A stretch of 64,000 nt of DNA from Neisseria animalis (lineage in GTDB: Bacteria > Pseudomonadota > Gammaproteobacteria > Burkholderiales > Neisseriaceae): assembly GCF_900636515.1 (NCBI RefSeq), contig NZ_LR134287.1, positions 1,550,001-1,614,000 on the forward strand, given 5' to 3'. Positions 39,924 to 49,740 of the stretch are shown here, one piece after another (within the stretch, counting starts at the first letter, position 1; every line of letters begins with the position of its first letter). Both the position numbers and the translations under genes were made by a program. Below the pieces are notes generated by a model. The model was not told the DNA's origin. It saw nothing but the letters and a program-made list of their open reading frames with translations, and ran no database searches.

Positions 39924-42900
39924 TTACCATTGGTACAACGCACCTGCACCGATACCAACGTTACCGTTGCTGTTGGCAGAGAAGTTACCTTTGATAATCC
40001 AGTTACCGCCGTCGCTCATAGACGACAGACCGATTGCCATCGCAGATTCGCCACCATAGTAGCCACCGCCGATACCCAAACCGGTTGCGCCCGGACGGGT
40101 AACTTGCGGGATAGAGCCTTGTGCAATCGCACCGGCAACACCTGCATTGGCTTTCTTACCGACATTGTCAATATCGTTTTTCAGTTGGCCCAAACCATGT
40201 TTCAACTGATTCACGTTAACAGCGTCTGTACCGTTTACACCCGGCGCAACATTGGTAATGCGGACCGGTTCGCCGTTGGCATTACCGATAGCGATGTTAC
40301 CTTCGCCGTCAGCACCAATTTTCGGACCGTTTTCGCCGCCAACTTGGAGCGTATCGACTTTGATGTCTTTCGCCAAGTTGTATACCACAGCGTTGTCGTC
40401 AGCAGATTTGCTGATGGCAATATTGCCGTCAGTATTTTTCATATCCACTGTCGAACCCGGTTTCACCACAGAACCGTTTTCACCTTGAGCAGTCAGCGTG
40501 AAGCCGGAATTGTTGATTGCTTTGGCAATGTCGTCAGCAGTTGCCAATTTGCCTTCATTTCCGGCCGGAACTTGTACTTGGCCATTGGCATGTTCAAATT
40601 CCGTTGTGTGTACTGTCAAGCCTTTACCCGGCTCGTTGGTAATGGTTGTACCGTCAACTTTCACAGACAAGTCGTAGTTGGTCACGCCGGTAGCAGGATG
40701 TACGGTTTCGCGTACAGTAACCGAATCATCAGCAGAAGATACTGTGCTCTTCGCACCTTTCACCGCTGCATTCAACTGACTCATGTTTACTGCATCGTCC
40801 GGATTCACACCGGCTTTAACACCTGTGATCGTCTTACCGCCTGCATCGAGACCGTCAACAGTCAGGCTCGGGCCGCCGGCAATGGTCAGACCTTTGCCGT
40901 CCAGCGTTGCATTACCGGTAGTTACGCTGTCCAGTACCAAGTCTTTGGCAATGTCAACGGTGTAAGTAACATCGTTGTCGCCGTCACGTTTGCCGTGGGT
41001 TACGGTAACGTTGTCGCTGCCTGCTTTCACATTGGTACCTTCGGCGTTTACGGTGTAGATAGACTCACCGTTTGCACCGACTGTATGCGTAACATTGGCT
41101 ACGTTGGTACCTGCGCGTACTTCAGACTTGGTTACGCCGGCCAGCGCGTTTTGCAGGTCGCCTACGTTAACTGCATTGTTCAGCATATCGCCGGAAGCGT
41201 TAATCAAGGCTACCTGATTACCGTCTTCGTCTTTCAGACCGCTTTCCAAGTTGACGATTTGTACCGGAGCACCTTGATCGCCTCGACCCAGATGGATGTT
41301 GCCTTTAGGCGTAACATCAATCTTCGTATCGCCGAAGGACAGGGAACCTGTTTCACCCAAGTTTACGTCTTTGTTCAACTGGATGGTCAGGGTGCTGCCG
41401 CCGTCTGCTACTACGTTGATGTTGCCTTGTGCAGAAACGAAGCTCGAAGTATCACCTTTTGCTTTATCGCCCACAATGTGAACTGTGCTGTTCAGTTTGT
41501 GCGGGTTCAGGGTATCGCTGTTGTTACCGGTGAAGTACAGACCGTCGTTCAGGGTCGCTACTTCTTCCTCATCACCATTCGGCTTGGTGTAGATGATGCG
41601 GGTCTTGCTCTTGCCGTCTACACCGTCGTTACCATCAAGACCTTTTTCGCCTTTACCCATGGTGAGGCTTGCATCTTTACCGTCTACGCCGTCTTTGCCG
41701 TTAACACCGTCCAAACCACGGAAGGTGATTGCGTCAGGGACGATTGTAATGCCGTCCACACCATCACGACCGTCTTCGCCGTGGAAGGTAATGGCGTCAG
41801 GCGTCAGACTGATACCGTCTTTGCCGTCTTTACCGTTGATGCCGATAAAGCCGTCTTTACCGTCTTTACCGTCTTTGCCCAAACCACCGAAGGTTACTCG
41901 GTCGTCTGTTGAGTAAGTGATGTTGCCGTCTGCTGTGTGCTCGACAATCATGTTCTTACCGGCAATCAGGGTTACGGTTTCACCTGCTCCGATGAACTCG
42001 CCGTCTGCAAGTGAGGCATCTGTGGTGTTCTTACCGTCTTTAGCTTTGTCCGCTTTCAGCGTGAAGCCTGATTTGCCTACTGCTTCGTTTACGGCAAGTT
42101 TCAGGTCGCCTACGTTAACAGCGTTGTTGTTAATCGTATCCGGTGCGTCTGTGATGGTGAAGGTATTGCCTGCTTCATCTTTCAGACCGCTGTCCAGATT
42201 TACGATTTGTACAGCTTCTGTACCGTCTTTGCCTTTACCCAGATTGATGTTGCCTTTTTCGGTTACGTCAATCTTCGTATCGCCGAAGGACAGGGAACCT
42301 GTTTCACCCAAGTTTACGTCTTTGTTCAACTGGATGGTCAGGGTGCTGCCGCCGTCTGCTACTACGTTGATGTTGCCTTGTGCAGAAACGAAGCTCGAAG
42401 TATCACCTTTTGCTTTATCGCCCACAATGTGAACTGTGCTGTTCAGTTTGTGCGGGTTCAGGGTATCGCTGTTGTTACCGGTGAAGTACAGACCGTCGTT
42501 CAGGGTCGCTACTTCTTCCTCATCACCATTCGGCTTGGTGTAGATGATGCGGGTCTTGCTCTTGCCGTCTACACCGTCGTTACCATCAAGACCTTTTTCG
42601 CCTTTACCCATGGTGAGGCTTGCATCTTTACCGTCTACGCCGTCTTTGCCGTTAACACCGTCCAAACCACGGAAGGTGATTGCGTCAGGGACGATTGTAA
42701 TGCCGTCCACACCATCACGACCGTCTTCGCCGTGGAAGGTAATGGCGTCAGGCGTCAGACTGATACCGTCTTTGCCGTCTTTACCGTTGATGCCGATAAA
42801 GCCGTCTTTACCGTCTTTACCGTCTTTGCCCAAACCACCGAAGGTTACTCGGTCGTCTGTTGAGTAAGTGATGTTGCCGTCTGCTGTGTGCTCGACAATC

Positions 42901-45900
42901 ATGTTCTTACCGGCAATCAGGGTTACGGTTTCACCTGCTCCGATGAACTCGCCGTCTGCAAGTGAGGCATCTGTGGTGTTCTTACCGTCTTTAGCTTTGT
43001 CCGCTTTCAGCGTGAAGCCTGATTTGCCTACTGCTTCGTTTACGGCAAGTTTCAGGTCGCCTACGTTAACAGCATTGTTGTTAATCGTATCCGGTGCGTC
43101 TGTGATGGTGAAGGTATTGCCTGCTTCATCTTTCAGACCGCTGTCCAGATTTACGATTTGTACAGCTTCTGTACCGTCTTTGCCTTTACCCAGATTGATG
43201 TTGCCTTTTTCGGTTACGTCAATCTTCGTATCGCCGAAGGACAGGGAGCCTGTTTCACCCAAGTTTACGTCTTTGTTCAATTGGATGGTCAGGGTGCTGC
43301 CGCCGTCTGCTACTACGTTGATGTTGCCTGCTGCGGAAAGGAAGCTGTCTGAAGTCGCTTTGTCTACGCCTTCGCCTTCAATGGTAACCAGACTGTTGAG
43401 TTTGTGTTTGTTCTCAACGTCGTTGTTACCGGTAAAGCGCAAGCCGTCTTCCAGCGTGGCCAGTTGTTTGCCGTCAAATTCAAGACGCAGTTCGCTTTCG
43501 CCGTCGCGGCCGTCCAAGCCGTTGGCGCCGTCCAAGCCCGGTAAGCCGTCAACCATTTTGAGGCTGCCGCTTTGGCCGTCTTCGCCGTTCTTGCCGTGGA
43601 AGACGATGGCTTCAGGGGTGATGGTTACGCTGTCGCCGTCTGCGCCGTTAACGCCCAGCGAGCCGTCTTGACCGTCTTTGCCCGGACCGATGTCCACTTT
43701 GTGTGACAAGCTCACTTCGAGGGCTTTGCTGCCGTCCTCGTTGGTTACAACGTTGGTGTTGATGTTGCCGTCACCTTTGATTTGGGCGGTTGTACCCAAG
43801 TCTTGTTTGAACTCGTTGCCGTTCTCGTCTTTCAGACCGTAGGCATCGGCGCTCACTTCTTTAACGGTTGTTTTCAGGTCACCTACGTTTACGGCGTTGT
43901 TCAACTGGTCGCCTGCGGCATCAGCTATGCTGAAGGTGCTGCCGTCAGGATTTTCCAAACCGCTCTTCAGGTTAACGATTTGTACCGGGCCGCCTGTGGT
44001 CGAGCCTTCACCCAGATGGATTGCGCCGTCTGTGTTGCTGCTGATGACAGGACCTGTGGTGTCGCCAAACTGTACGCTGTTGAAGTTCACATCGTCTTTA
44101 GTGGCGTAGGTGAAGGTTTGACCGTCTTGTACCAAGGTCAGGTTTTTGCCTGCTTGGAAGGTTACGGTTTCACCCGGTTTCACCAATTCGCTAGATGCAC
44201 CTGTGGCGTTCTCGCCCGCTGCGGTAACGTTCCAGCCTGAGTTGTTGATGGTGTTCACAACATCGTTTGCTGACAATACCATGGTATCGCCGCCTTCGAT
44301 GTTACCTGCTACGCCCAAGCCGTTGATAACGGGTGCGTCTGCTTTCGGTACGTTTACGTTGTAGATGGTTTGACCGTTGTCGCCTGTCGAGGTCGTTACG
44401 TCCGCTAAGCCGCTGCCTGCTACTTCTACGGTAGAGGCTTTGATTGCGTCTTTCAGGTCGCCTACGTTAACAGCATTGTTGTTAATCGTATCCGGTGCGT
44501 CTGTGATGGTGAAGGTATTGCCTGCTTCATCTTTCAGACCGCTGTCCAGATTTACGATTTGTACAGCTTCTGTACCGTCTTTGCCTTTACCCAGATTGAT
44601 GTTGCCTTTTTCGGTTACGTCAATCTTCGTATCGCCGAAGGACAGGGAGCCTGTTTCACCCAAGTTTACGTCTTTGTTCAATTGGATGGTCAGGGTGCTG
44701 CCGCCGTCTGCTACTACGTTGATGTTGCCTGCTGCGGAAAGGAAGCTGTCTGAAGTCGCTTTGTCTACGCCTTCGCCTTCAATGGTAACCAGACTGTTGA
44801 GTTTGTGTTTGTTCTCAACGTCGTTGTTACCGGTAAAGCGCAAGCCGTCTTCCAGCGTGGCCAGTTGTTTGCCGTCAAATTCAAGACGCAGTTCGCTTTC
44901 GCCGTCGCGGCCGTCCAAGCCGTTGGCGCCGTCCAAGCCCGGTAAGCCGTCAACCATTTTGAGGCTGCCGCTTTGGCCGTCTTCGCCGTTCTTGCCGTGG
45001 AAGACGATGGCTTCAGGGGTGATGGTTACGCTGTCGCCGTCTGCGCCGTTAACGCCCAGCGAGCCGTCTTGACCGTCTTTGCCCGGACCGATGTCCACTT
45101 TGTGTGACAAGCTCACTTCGAGGGCTTTGCTGCCGTCCTCGTTGGTTACAACGTTGGTGTTGATGTTGCCGTCACCTTTGATTTGGGCGGTTGTACCCAA
45201 GTCTTGTTTGAACTCGTTGCCGTTCTCGTCTTTCAGACCGTAGGCATCGGCGCTCACTTCTTTAACGGTTGTTTTCAGGTCACCTACGTTTACGGCGTTG
45301 TTCAACTGGTCGCCTGCGGCATCAGCTATGCTGAAGGTGCTGCCGTCAGGATTTTCCAAACCGCTCTTCAGGTTAACGATTTGTACCGGGCCGCCTGTGG
45401 TCGAGCCTTCACCCAGATGGATTGCGCCGTCTGTGTTGCTGCTGATGACAGGACCTGTGGTGTCGCCAAACTGTACGCTGTTGAAGTTCACATCGTCTTT
45501 AGTGGCGTAGGTGAAGGTTTGACCGTCTTGTACCAAGGTCAGGTTTTTGCCTGCTTGGAAGGTTACGGTTTCACCCGGTTTCACCAATTCGCTAGATGCA
45601 CCTGTGGCGTTCTCGCCCGCTGCGGTAACGTTCCAGCCTGAGTTGTTGATGGTGTTCACAACATCGTTTGCTGACAATACCATGGTATCGCCGCCTTCGA
45701 TGTTACCTGCTACGCCCAAGCCGTTGATAACGGGTGCGTCTGCTTTCGGTACGTTTACGTTGTAGATGGTTTGACCGTTGTCGCCTGTCGAGGTCGTTAC
45801 GTCCGCTAAGCCGCTGCCTGCTACTTCTACGGTAGAGGCTTTGATTGCGTCTTTCAGGTCGCCTACGTTAACAGCATTGTTGTTAATCGTATCCGGTGCG

Positions 45901-48884
45901 TCTGTGATGGTGAAGGTATTGCCTGCTTCATCTTTCAGACCGCTGTCCAGATTTACGATTTGTACAGCTTCTGTACCGTCTTTGCCTTTACCCAGATTGA
46001 TGTTGCCTTTTTCGGTTACGTCAATCTTCGTATCGCCGAAGGACAGGGAGCCTGTTTCACCCAAGTTTACGTCTTTGTTCAATTGGATGGTCAGGGTGCT
46101 GCCGCCGTCTGCTACTACGTTGATGTTGCCTGCTGCGGAAAGGAAGCTGTCTGAAGTCGCTTTGTCTACGCCTTCGCCTTCAATGGTAACCAGACTGTTG
46201 AGTTTGTGTTTGTTCTCAACGTCGTTGTTACCGGTAAAGCGCAAGCCGTCTTCCAGCGTGGCCAGTTGTTTGCCGTCAAATTCAAGACGCAGTTCGCTTT
46301 CGCCGTCGCGGCCGTCCAAGCCGTTGGCGCCGTCCAAGCCCGGTAAGCCGTCAACCATTTTGAGGCTGCCGCTTTGGCCGTCTTCGCCGTTCTTGCCGTG
46401 GAAGACGATGGCTTCAGGGGTGATGGTTACGCTGTCGCCGTCTGCGCCGTTAACGCCCAGCGAGCCGTCTTGACCGTCTTTGCCCGGACCGATGTCCACT
46501 TTGTGTGACAAGCTCACTTCGAGGGCTTTGCTGCCGTCCTCGTTGGTTACAACGTTGGTGTTGATGTTGCCGTCACCTTTGATTTGGGCGGTTGTACCCA
46601 AGTCTTGTTTGAACTCGTTGCCGTTCTCGTCTTTCAGACCGTAGGCATCGGCGCTCACTTCTTTAACGGTTGTTTTCAGGTCACCTACGTTTACGGCGTT
46701 GTTCAACTGGTCGCCTGCGGCATCAGCTATGCTGAAGGTGCTGCCGTCAGGATTTTCCAAACCGCTCTTCAGGTTAACGATTTGTACCGGGCCGCCTGTG
46801 GTCGAGCCTTCACCCAGATGGATTGCGCCGTCTGTGTTGCTGCTGATGACAGGACCTGTGGTGTCGCCAAACTGTACGCTGTTGAAGTTCACATCGTCTT
46901 TAGTGGCGTAGGTGAAGGTTTGACCGTCTTGTACCAAGGTCAGGTTTTTGCCTGCTTGGAAGGTTACGGTTTCACCCGGTTTCACCAATTCGCTAGATGC
47001 ACCTGTGGCGTTCTCGCCCGCTGCGGTAACGTTCCAGCCTGAGTTGTTGATGGTGTTCACAACATCGTTTGCTGACAATACCATGGTATCGCCGCCTTCG
47101 ATGTTACCTGCTACGCCCAAGCCGTTGATAACGGGTGCGTCTGCTTTCGGTACGTTTACGTTGTAGATGGTTTGACCGTTGTCGCCTGTCGAGGTCGTTA
47201 CGTCCGCTAAGCCGCTGCCTGCTACTTCTACGGTAGAGGCTTTGATTGCGTCTTTCAGGTCGCCTACGTTAACAGCATTGTTGTTAATCGTATCCGGTGC
47301 GTCTGTGATGGTGAAGGTATTGCCTGCTTCATCTTTCAGACCGCTGTCCAGATTTACGATTTGTACAGCTTCTGTACCGTCTTTGCCTTTACCCAGATTG
47401 ATGTTGCCTTTTTCGGTTACGTCAATCTTCGTATCGCCGAAGGACAGGGAGCCTGTTTCACCCAAGTTTACGTCTTTGTTCAATTGGATGGTCAGGGTGC
47501 TGCCGCCGTCTGCTACTACGTTGATGTTGCCTGCTGCGGAAAGGAAGCTGTCTGAAGTCGCTTTGTCTACGCCTTCGCCTTCAATGGTAACCAGACTGTT
47601 GAGTTTGTGTTTGTTCTCAACGTCGTTGTTACCGGTAAAGCGCAAGCCGTCTTCCAGCGTGGCCAGTTGTTTGCCGTCAAATTCAAGACGCAGTTCGCTT
47701 TCGCCGTCGCGGCCGTCCAAGCCGTTGGCGCCGTCCAAGCCCGGTAAGCCGTCAACCATTTTGAGGCTGCCGCTTTGGCCGTCTTCGCCGTTCTTGCCGT
47801 GGAAGACGATGGCTTCAGGGGTGATGGTTACGCTGTCGCCGTCTGCGCCGTTAACGCCCAGCGAGCCGTCTTGACCGTCTTTGCCCGGACCGATGTCCAC
47901 TTTGTGTGACAAGCTCACTTCGAGGGCTTTGCTGCCGTCCTCGTTGGTTACAACGTTGGTGTTGATGTTGCCGTCACCTTTGATTTGGGCGGTTGTACCC
48001 AAGTCTTGTTTGAACTCGTTGCCGTTCTCGTCTTTCAGACCGTAGGCATCGGCGCTCACTTCTTTAACGGTTGTTTTCAGGTCACCTACGTTTACGGCGT
48101 TGTTCAACTGGTCGCCTGCGGCATCAGCTATGCTGAAGGTGCTGCCGTCAGGATTTTCCAAACCGCTCTTCAGGTTAACGATTTGTACCGGGCCGCCTGT
48201 GGTCGAGCCTTCACCCAGATGGATTGCGCCGTCTGTGTTGCTGCTGATGACAGGACCTGTGGTGTCGCCAAACTGTACGCTGTTGAAGTTCACATCGTCT
48301 TTAGTGGCGTAGGTGAAGGTTTGGCCTTCTTGTACCAAGGTCAGGTTTTTGCCTGCTTGGAAGGTTACGGTTTCACCCGGTTTCACCAATTCGCTAGATG
48401 CACCTGTGGCGTTCTCGCCCGCTGCGGTAACGTTCCAGCCTGAGTTGTTGATGGTGTTCACAACATCGTTTGCTGACAATACCATGGTATCGCCGCCTTC
48501 GATGTTACCTGCTACGCCCAAGCCGTTGATAACGGGTGCGTCTGCTTTCGGTACGTTTACGTTGTAGATGGTTTGACCGTTGTCGCCTGTCGAGGTCGTT
48601 ACGTCCGCTAAGCCGCTGCCTGCTACTTCTACGGTAGAGGCTTTGATTGCGTCTTTCAGGTCGCCTACGTTAACAGCATTGTTGTTAATCGTATCCGGTG
48701 CGTCTGTGATGGTGAAGGTATTGCCTGCTTCATCTTTCAGACCGCTGTCCAGATTTACGATTTGTACAGCTTCTGTACCGTCTTTGCCTTTACCCAGATT
48801 GATGTTGCCTTTTTCGGTTACGTCAATCTTCGTATCGCCGAAGGACAGGGAGCCTGTTTCACCCAAGTTTACGTCTTTGTTCAA
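39924..48884 (-). CDS. Trimeric autotransporter adhesin, C-terminal part (separated by frameshift)
   Basis: An open frame of 2,986 codons that continues the adhesin begun at 52,882; the apparent TTG start at 48,884 is not a genuine gene start. It holds four near-identical 467-residue repeats (each with stalk and neck motifs such as NNAVNVGDLK and collagen-like runs such as GPGKDGQDGSLG), two 317-residue repeats rich in GKDGKDG, a unique stalk, and the C-terminal YadA anchor (AGVAGAIAQGSIPQ through GVGIGAGALYQW-like end, final residue Trp). The anchor forms a trimeric 12-strand barrel in the outer membrane. Without the upstream signal peptide this part would not be exported. Family identity is firm; whether it is made as protein depends on the frameshift near 49,005. 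Confidence 0.85.
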   Translation of the reverse strand: MNKDVNLGETGSLSFGDTKIDVTEKGNINLGKGKDGTEAVQIVNLDSGLKDEAGNTFTITDAPDTINNNAVNVGDLKDAIKASTVEVAGSGLADVTTSTGDNGQTIYNVNVPKADAPVINGLGVAGNIEGGDTMVLSANDVVNTINNSGWNVTAAGENATGASSELVKPGETVTFQAGKNLTLVQEGQTFTYATKDDVNFNSVQFGDTTGPVISSNTDGAIHLGEGSTTGGPVQIVNLKSGLENPDGSTFSIADAAGDQLNNAVNVGDLKTTVKEVSADAYGLKDENGNEFKQDLGTTAQIKGDGNINTNVVTNEDGSKALEVSLSHKVDIGPGKDGQDGSLGVNGADGDSVTITPEAIVFHGKNGEDGQSGSLKMVDGLPGLDGANGLDGRDGESELRLEFDGKQLATLEDGLRFTGNNDVENKHKLNSLVTIEGEGVDKATSDSFLSAAGNINVVADGGSTLTIQLNKDVNLGETGSLSFGDTKIDVTEKGNINLGKGKDGTEAVQIVNLDSGLKDEAGNTFTITDAPDTINNNAVNVGDLKDAIKASTVEVAGSGLADVTTSTGDNGQTIYNVNVPKADAPVINGLGVAGNIEGGDTMVLSANDVVNTINNSGWNVTAAGENATGASSELVKPGETVTFQAGKNLTLVQDGQTFTYATKDDVNFNSVQFGDTTGPVISSNTDGAIHLGEGSTTGGPVQIVNLKSGLENPDGSTFSIADAAGDQLNNAVNVGDLKTTVKEVSADAYGLKDENGNEFKQDLGTTAQIKGDGNINTNVVTNEDGSKALEVSLSHKVDIGPGKDGQDGSLGVNGADGDSVTITPEAIVFHGKNGEDGQSGSLKMVDGLPGLDGANGLDGRDGESELRLEFDGKQLATLEDGLRFTGNNDVENKHKLNSLVTIEGEGVDKATSDSFLSAAGNINVVADGGSTLTIQLNKDVNLGETGSLSFGDTKIDVTEKGNINLGKGKDGTEAVQIVNLDSGLKDEAGNTFTITDAPDTINNNAVNVGDLKDAIKASTVEVAGSGLADVTTSTGDNGQTIYNVNVPKADAPVINGLGVAGNIEGGDTMVLSANDVVNTINNSGWNVTAAGENATGASSELVKPGETVTFQAGKNLTLVQDGQTFTYATKDDVNFNSVQFGDTTGPVISSNTDGAIHLGEGSTTGGPVQIVNLKSGLENPDGSTFSIADAAGDQLNNAVNVGDLKTTVKEVSADAYGLKDENGNEFKQDLGTTAQIKGDGNINTNVVTNEDGSKALEVSLSHKVDIGPGKDGQDGSLGVNGADGDSVTITPEAIVFHGKNGEDGQSGSLKMVDGLPGLDGANGLDGRDGESELRLEFDGKQLATLEDGLRFTGNNDVENKHKLNSLVTIEGEGVDKATSDSFLSAAGNINVVADGGSTLTIQLNKDVNLGETGSLSFGDTKIDVTEKGNINLGKGKDGTEAVQIVNLDSGLKDEAGNTFTITDAPDTINNNAVNVGDLKDAIKASTVEVAGSGLADVTTSTGDNGQTIYNVNVPKADAPVINGLGVAGNIEGGDTMVLSANDVVNTINNSGWNVTAAGENATGASSELVKPGETVTFQAGKNLTLVQDGQTFTYATKDDVNFNSVQFGDTTGPVISSNTDGAIHLGEGSTTGGPVQIVNLKSGLENPDGSTFSIADAAGDQLNNAVNVGDLKTTVKEVSADAYGLKDENGNEFKQDLGTTAQIKGDGNINTNVVTNEDGSKALEVSLSHKVDIGPGKDGQDGSLGVNGADGDSVTITPEAIVFHGKNGEDGQSGSLKMVDGLPGLDGANGLDGRDGESELRLEFDGKQLATLEDGLRFTGNNDVENKHKLNSLVTIEGEGVDKATSDSFLSAAGNINVVADGGSTLTIQLNKDVNLGETGSLSFGDTKIDVTEKGNINLGKGKDGTEAVQIVNLDSGLKDEAGNTFTITDAPDTINNNAVNVGDLKLAVNEAVGKSGFTLKADKAKDGKNTTDASLADGEFIGAGETVTLIAGKNMIVEHTADGNITYSTDDRVTFGGLGKDGKDGKDGFIGINGKDGKDGISLTPDAITFHGEDGRDGVDGITIVPDAITFRGLDGVNGKDGVDGKDASLTMGKGEKGLDGNDGVDGKSKTRIIYTKPNGDEEEVATLNDGLYFTGNNSDTLNPHKLNSTVHIVGDKAKGDTSSFVSAQGNINVVADGGSTLTIQLNKDVNLGETGSLSFGDTKIDVTEKGNINLGKGKDGTEAVQIVNLDSGLKDEAGNTFTITDAPDTINNNAVNVGDLKLAVNEAVGKSGFTLKADKAKDGKNTTDASLADGEFIGAGETVTLIAGKNMIVEHTADGNITYSTDDRVTFGGLGKDGKDGKDGFIGINGKDGKDGISLTPDAITFHGEDGRDGVDGITIVPDAITFRGLDGVNGKDGVDGKDASLTMGKGEKGLDGNDGVDGKSKTRIIYTKPNGDEEEVATLNDGLYFTGNNSDTLNPHKLNSTVHIVGDKAKGDTSSFVSAQGNINVVADGGSTLTIQLNKDVNLGETGSLSFGDTKIDVTPKGNIHLGRGDQGAPVQIVNLESGLKDEDGNQVALINASGDMLNNAVNVGDLQNALAGVTKSEVRAGTNVANVTHTVGANGESIYTVNAEGTNVKAGSDNVTVTHGKRDGDNDVTYTVDIAKDLVLDSVTTGNATLDGKGLTIAGGPSLTVDGLDAGGKTITGVKAGVNPDDAVNMSQLNAAVKGAKSTVSSADDSVTVRETVHPATGVTNYDLSVKVDGTTITNEPGKGLTVHTTEFEHANGQVQVPAGNEGKLATADDIAKAINNSGFTLTAQGENGSVVKPGSTVDMKNTDGNIAISKSADDNAVVYNLAKDIKVDTLQVGGENGPKIGADGEGNIAIGNANGEPVRITNVAPGVNGTDAVNVNQLKHGLGQLKNDIDNVGKKANAGVAGAIAQGSIPQVTRPGATGLGIGGGYYGGESAMAIGLSSMSDGGNWIIKGNFSANSNGNVGIGAGALYQW
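41300..43201 (-). repeat. Two tandem 951-bp repeats in the adhesin
   Basis: Blocks such as 41593-41916 and 42544-42867, and 41917- and 42868-, are the same sequence 951 bp apart, with only rare substitutions. Each encodes 317 residues including GKDGKDGKDG-type collagen-like stretches. Block edges are approximate. Confidence 0.92.
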
Positions 48885-49740
48885 TTGGATGGTCAGGGTG
48901 CTGCCGCCGTCTGCTACTACGTTGATGTTGCCTGCTGCGGAAAGGAAGCTGTCTGAAGTCGCTTTGTCTACGCCTTCGCCTTCAATGGTAACCAGACTGT
49001 TGAGTTGTGTTTGTTCTCAACGTCGTTGTTACCGGTAAAGCGCAAGCCGTCTTCCAGCGTGGCCAGTTGTTTGCCGTCAAATTCAAGACGCAGTTCGCTT
49101 TCGCCGTCGCGGCCGTCCAAGCCGTTGGCGCCGTCCAAGCCCGGTAAGCCGTCAACCATTTTGAGGCTGCCGCTTTGGCCGTCTTCGCCGTTCTTGCCGT
49201 GGAAGACGATGGCTTCAGGGGTGATGGTTACGCTGTCGCCGTCTGCGCCGTTAACGCCCAGCGAGCCGTCTTGACCGTCTTTGCCCGGACCGATGTCCAC
49301 TTTGTGTGACAAGCTCACTTCGAGGGCTTTGCTGCCGTCCTCGTTGGTTACAACGTTGGTGTTGATGTTGCCGTCACCTTTGATTTGGGCGGTTGTACCC
49401 AAGTCTTGTTTGAACTCGTTGCCGTTCTCGTCTTTCAGACCGTAGGCATCGGCGCTCACTTCTTTAACGGTTGTTTTCAGGTCACCTACGTTTACGGCGT
49501 TGTTCAACTGGTCGCCTGCGGCATCAGCTATGCTGAAGGTGCTGCCGTCAGGATTTTCCAAACCGCTCTTCAGGTTAACGATTTGTACCGGGCCGCCTGT
49601 GGTCGAGCCTTCACCCAGATGGATTGCGCCGTCTGTGTTGCTGCTGATGACAGGACCTGTGGTGTCGCCAAACTGTACGCTGTTGAAGTTCACATCGTCT
49701 TTAGTGGCGTAGGTGAAGGTTTGACCGTCTTGTACCAAGG
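43364..49740 (-). repeat. Tandem 1,401-bp repeats in the adhesin (four full copies plus a partial fifth)
   Basis: Identical landmarks recur at 43364, 44765, 46166, 47567 and 48968, exactly 1,401 bp apart. Each copy encodes 467 residues of stalk. Differences between copies are single bases, such as the Glu/Asp change at about 48322. The partial copy reaches about 49,740, where unique sequence begins. Confidence 0.95.

Noticed and set aside
39930..41912. Long plus-strand frames opposite the adhesin, repeated at each unit
   Set aside because: They are antisense shadows of the repetitive adhesin coding sequence; they recur with the repeat period, and the minus-strand frame carries all recognisable domains.
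43364..49740. CRISPR-like or satellite array
   Set aside because: The long repeats are protein-coding and contiguous, without spacers; no cas genes are present.
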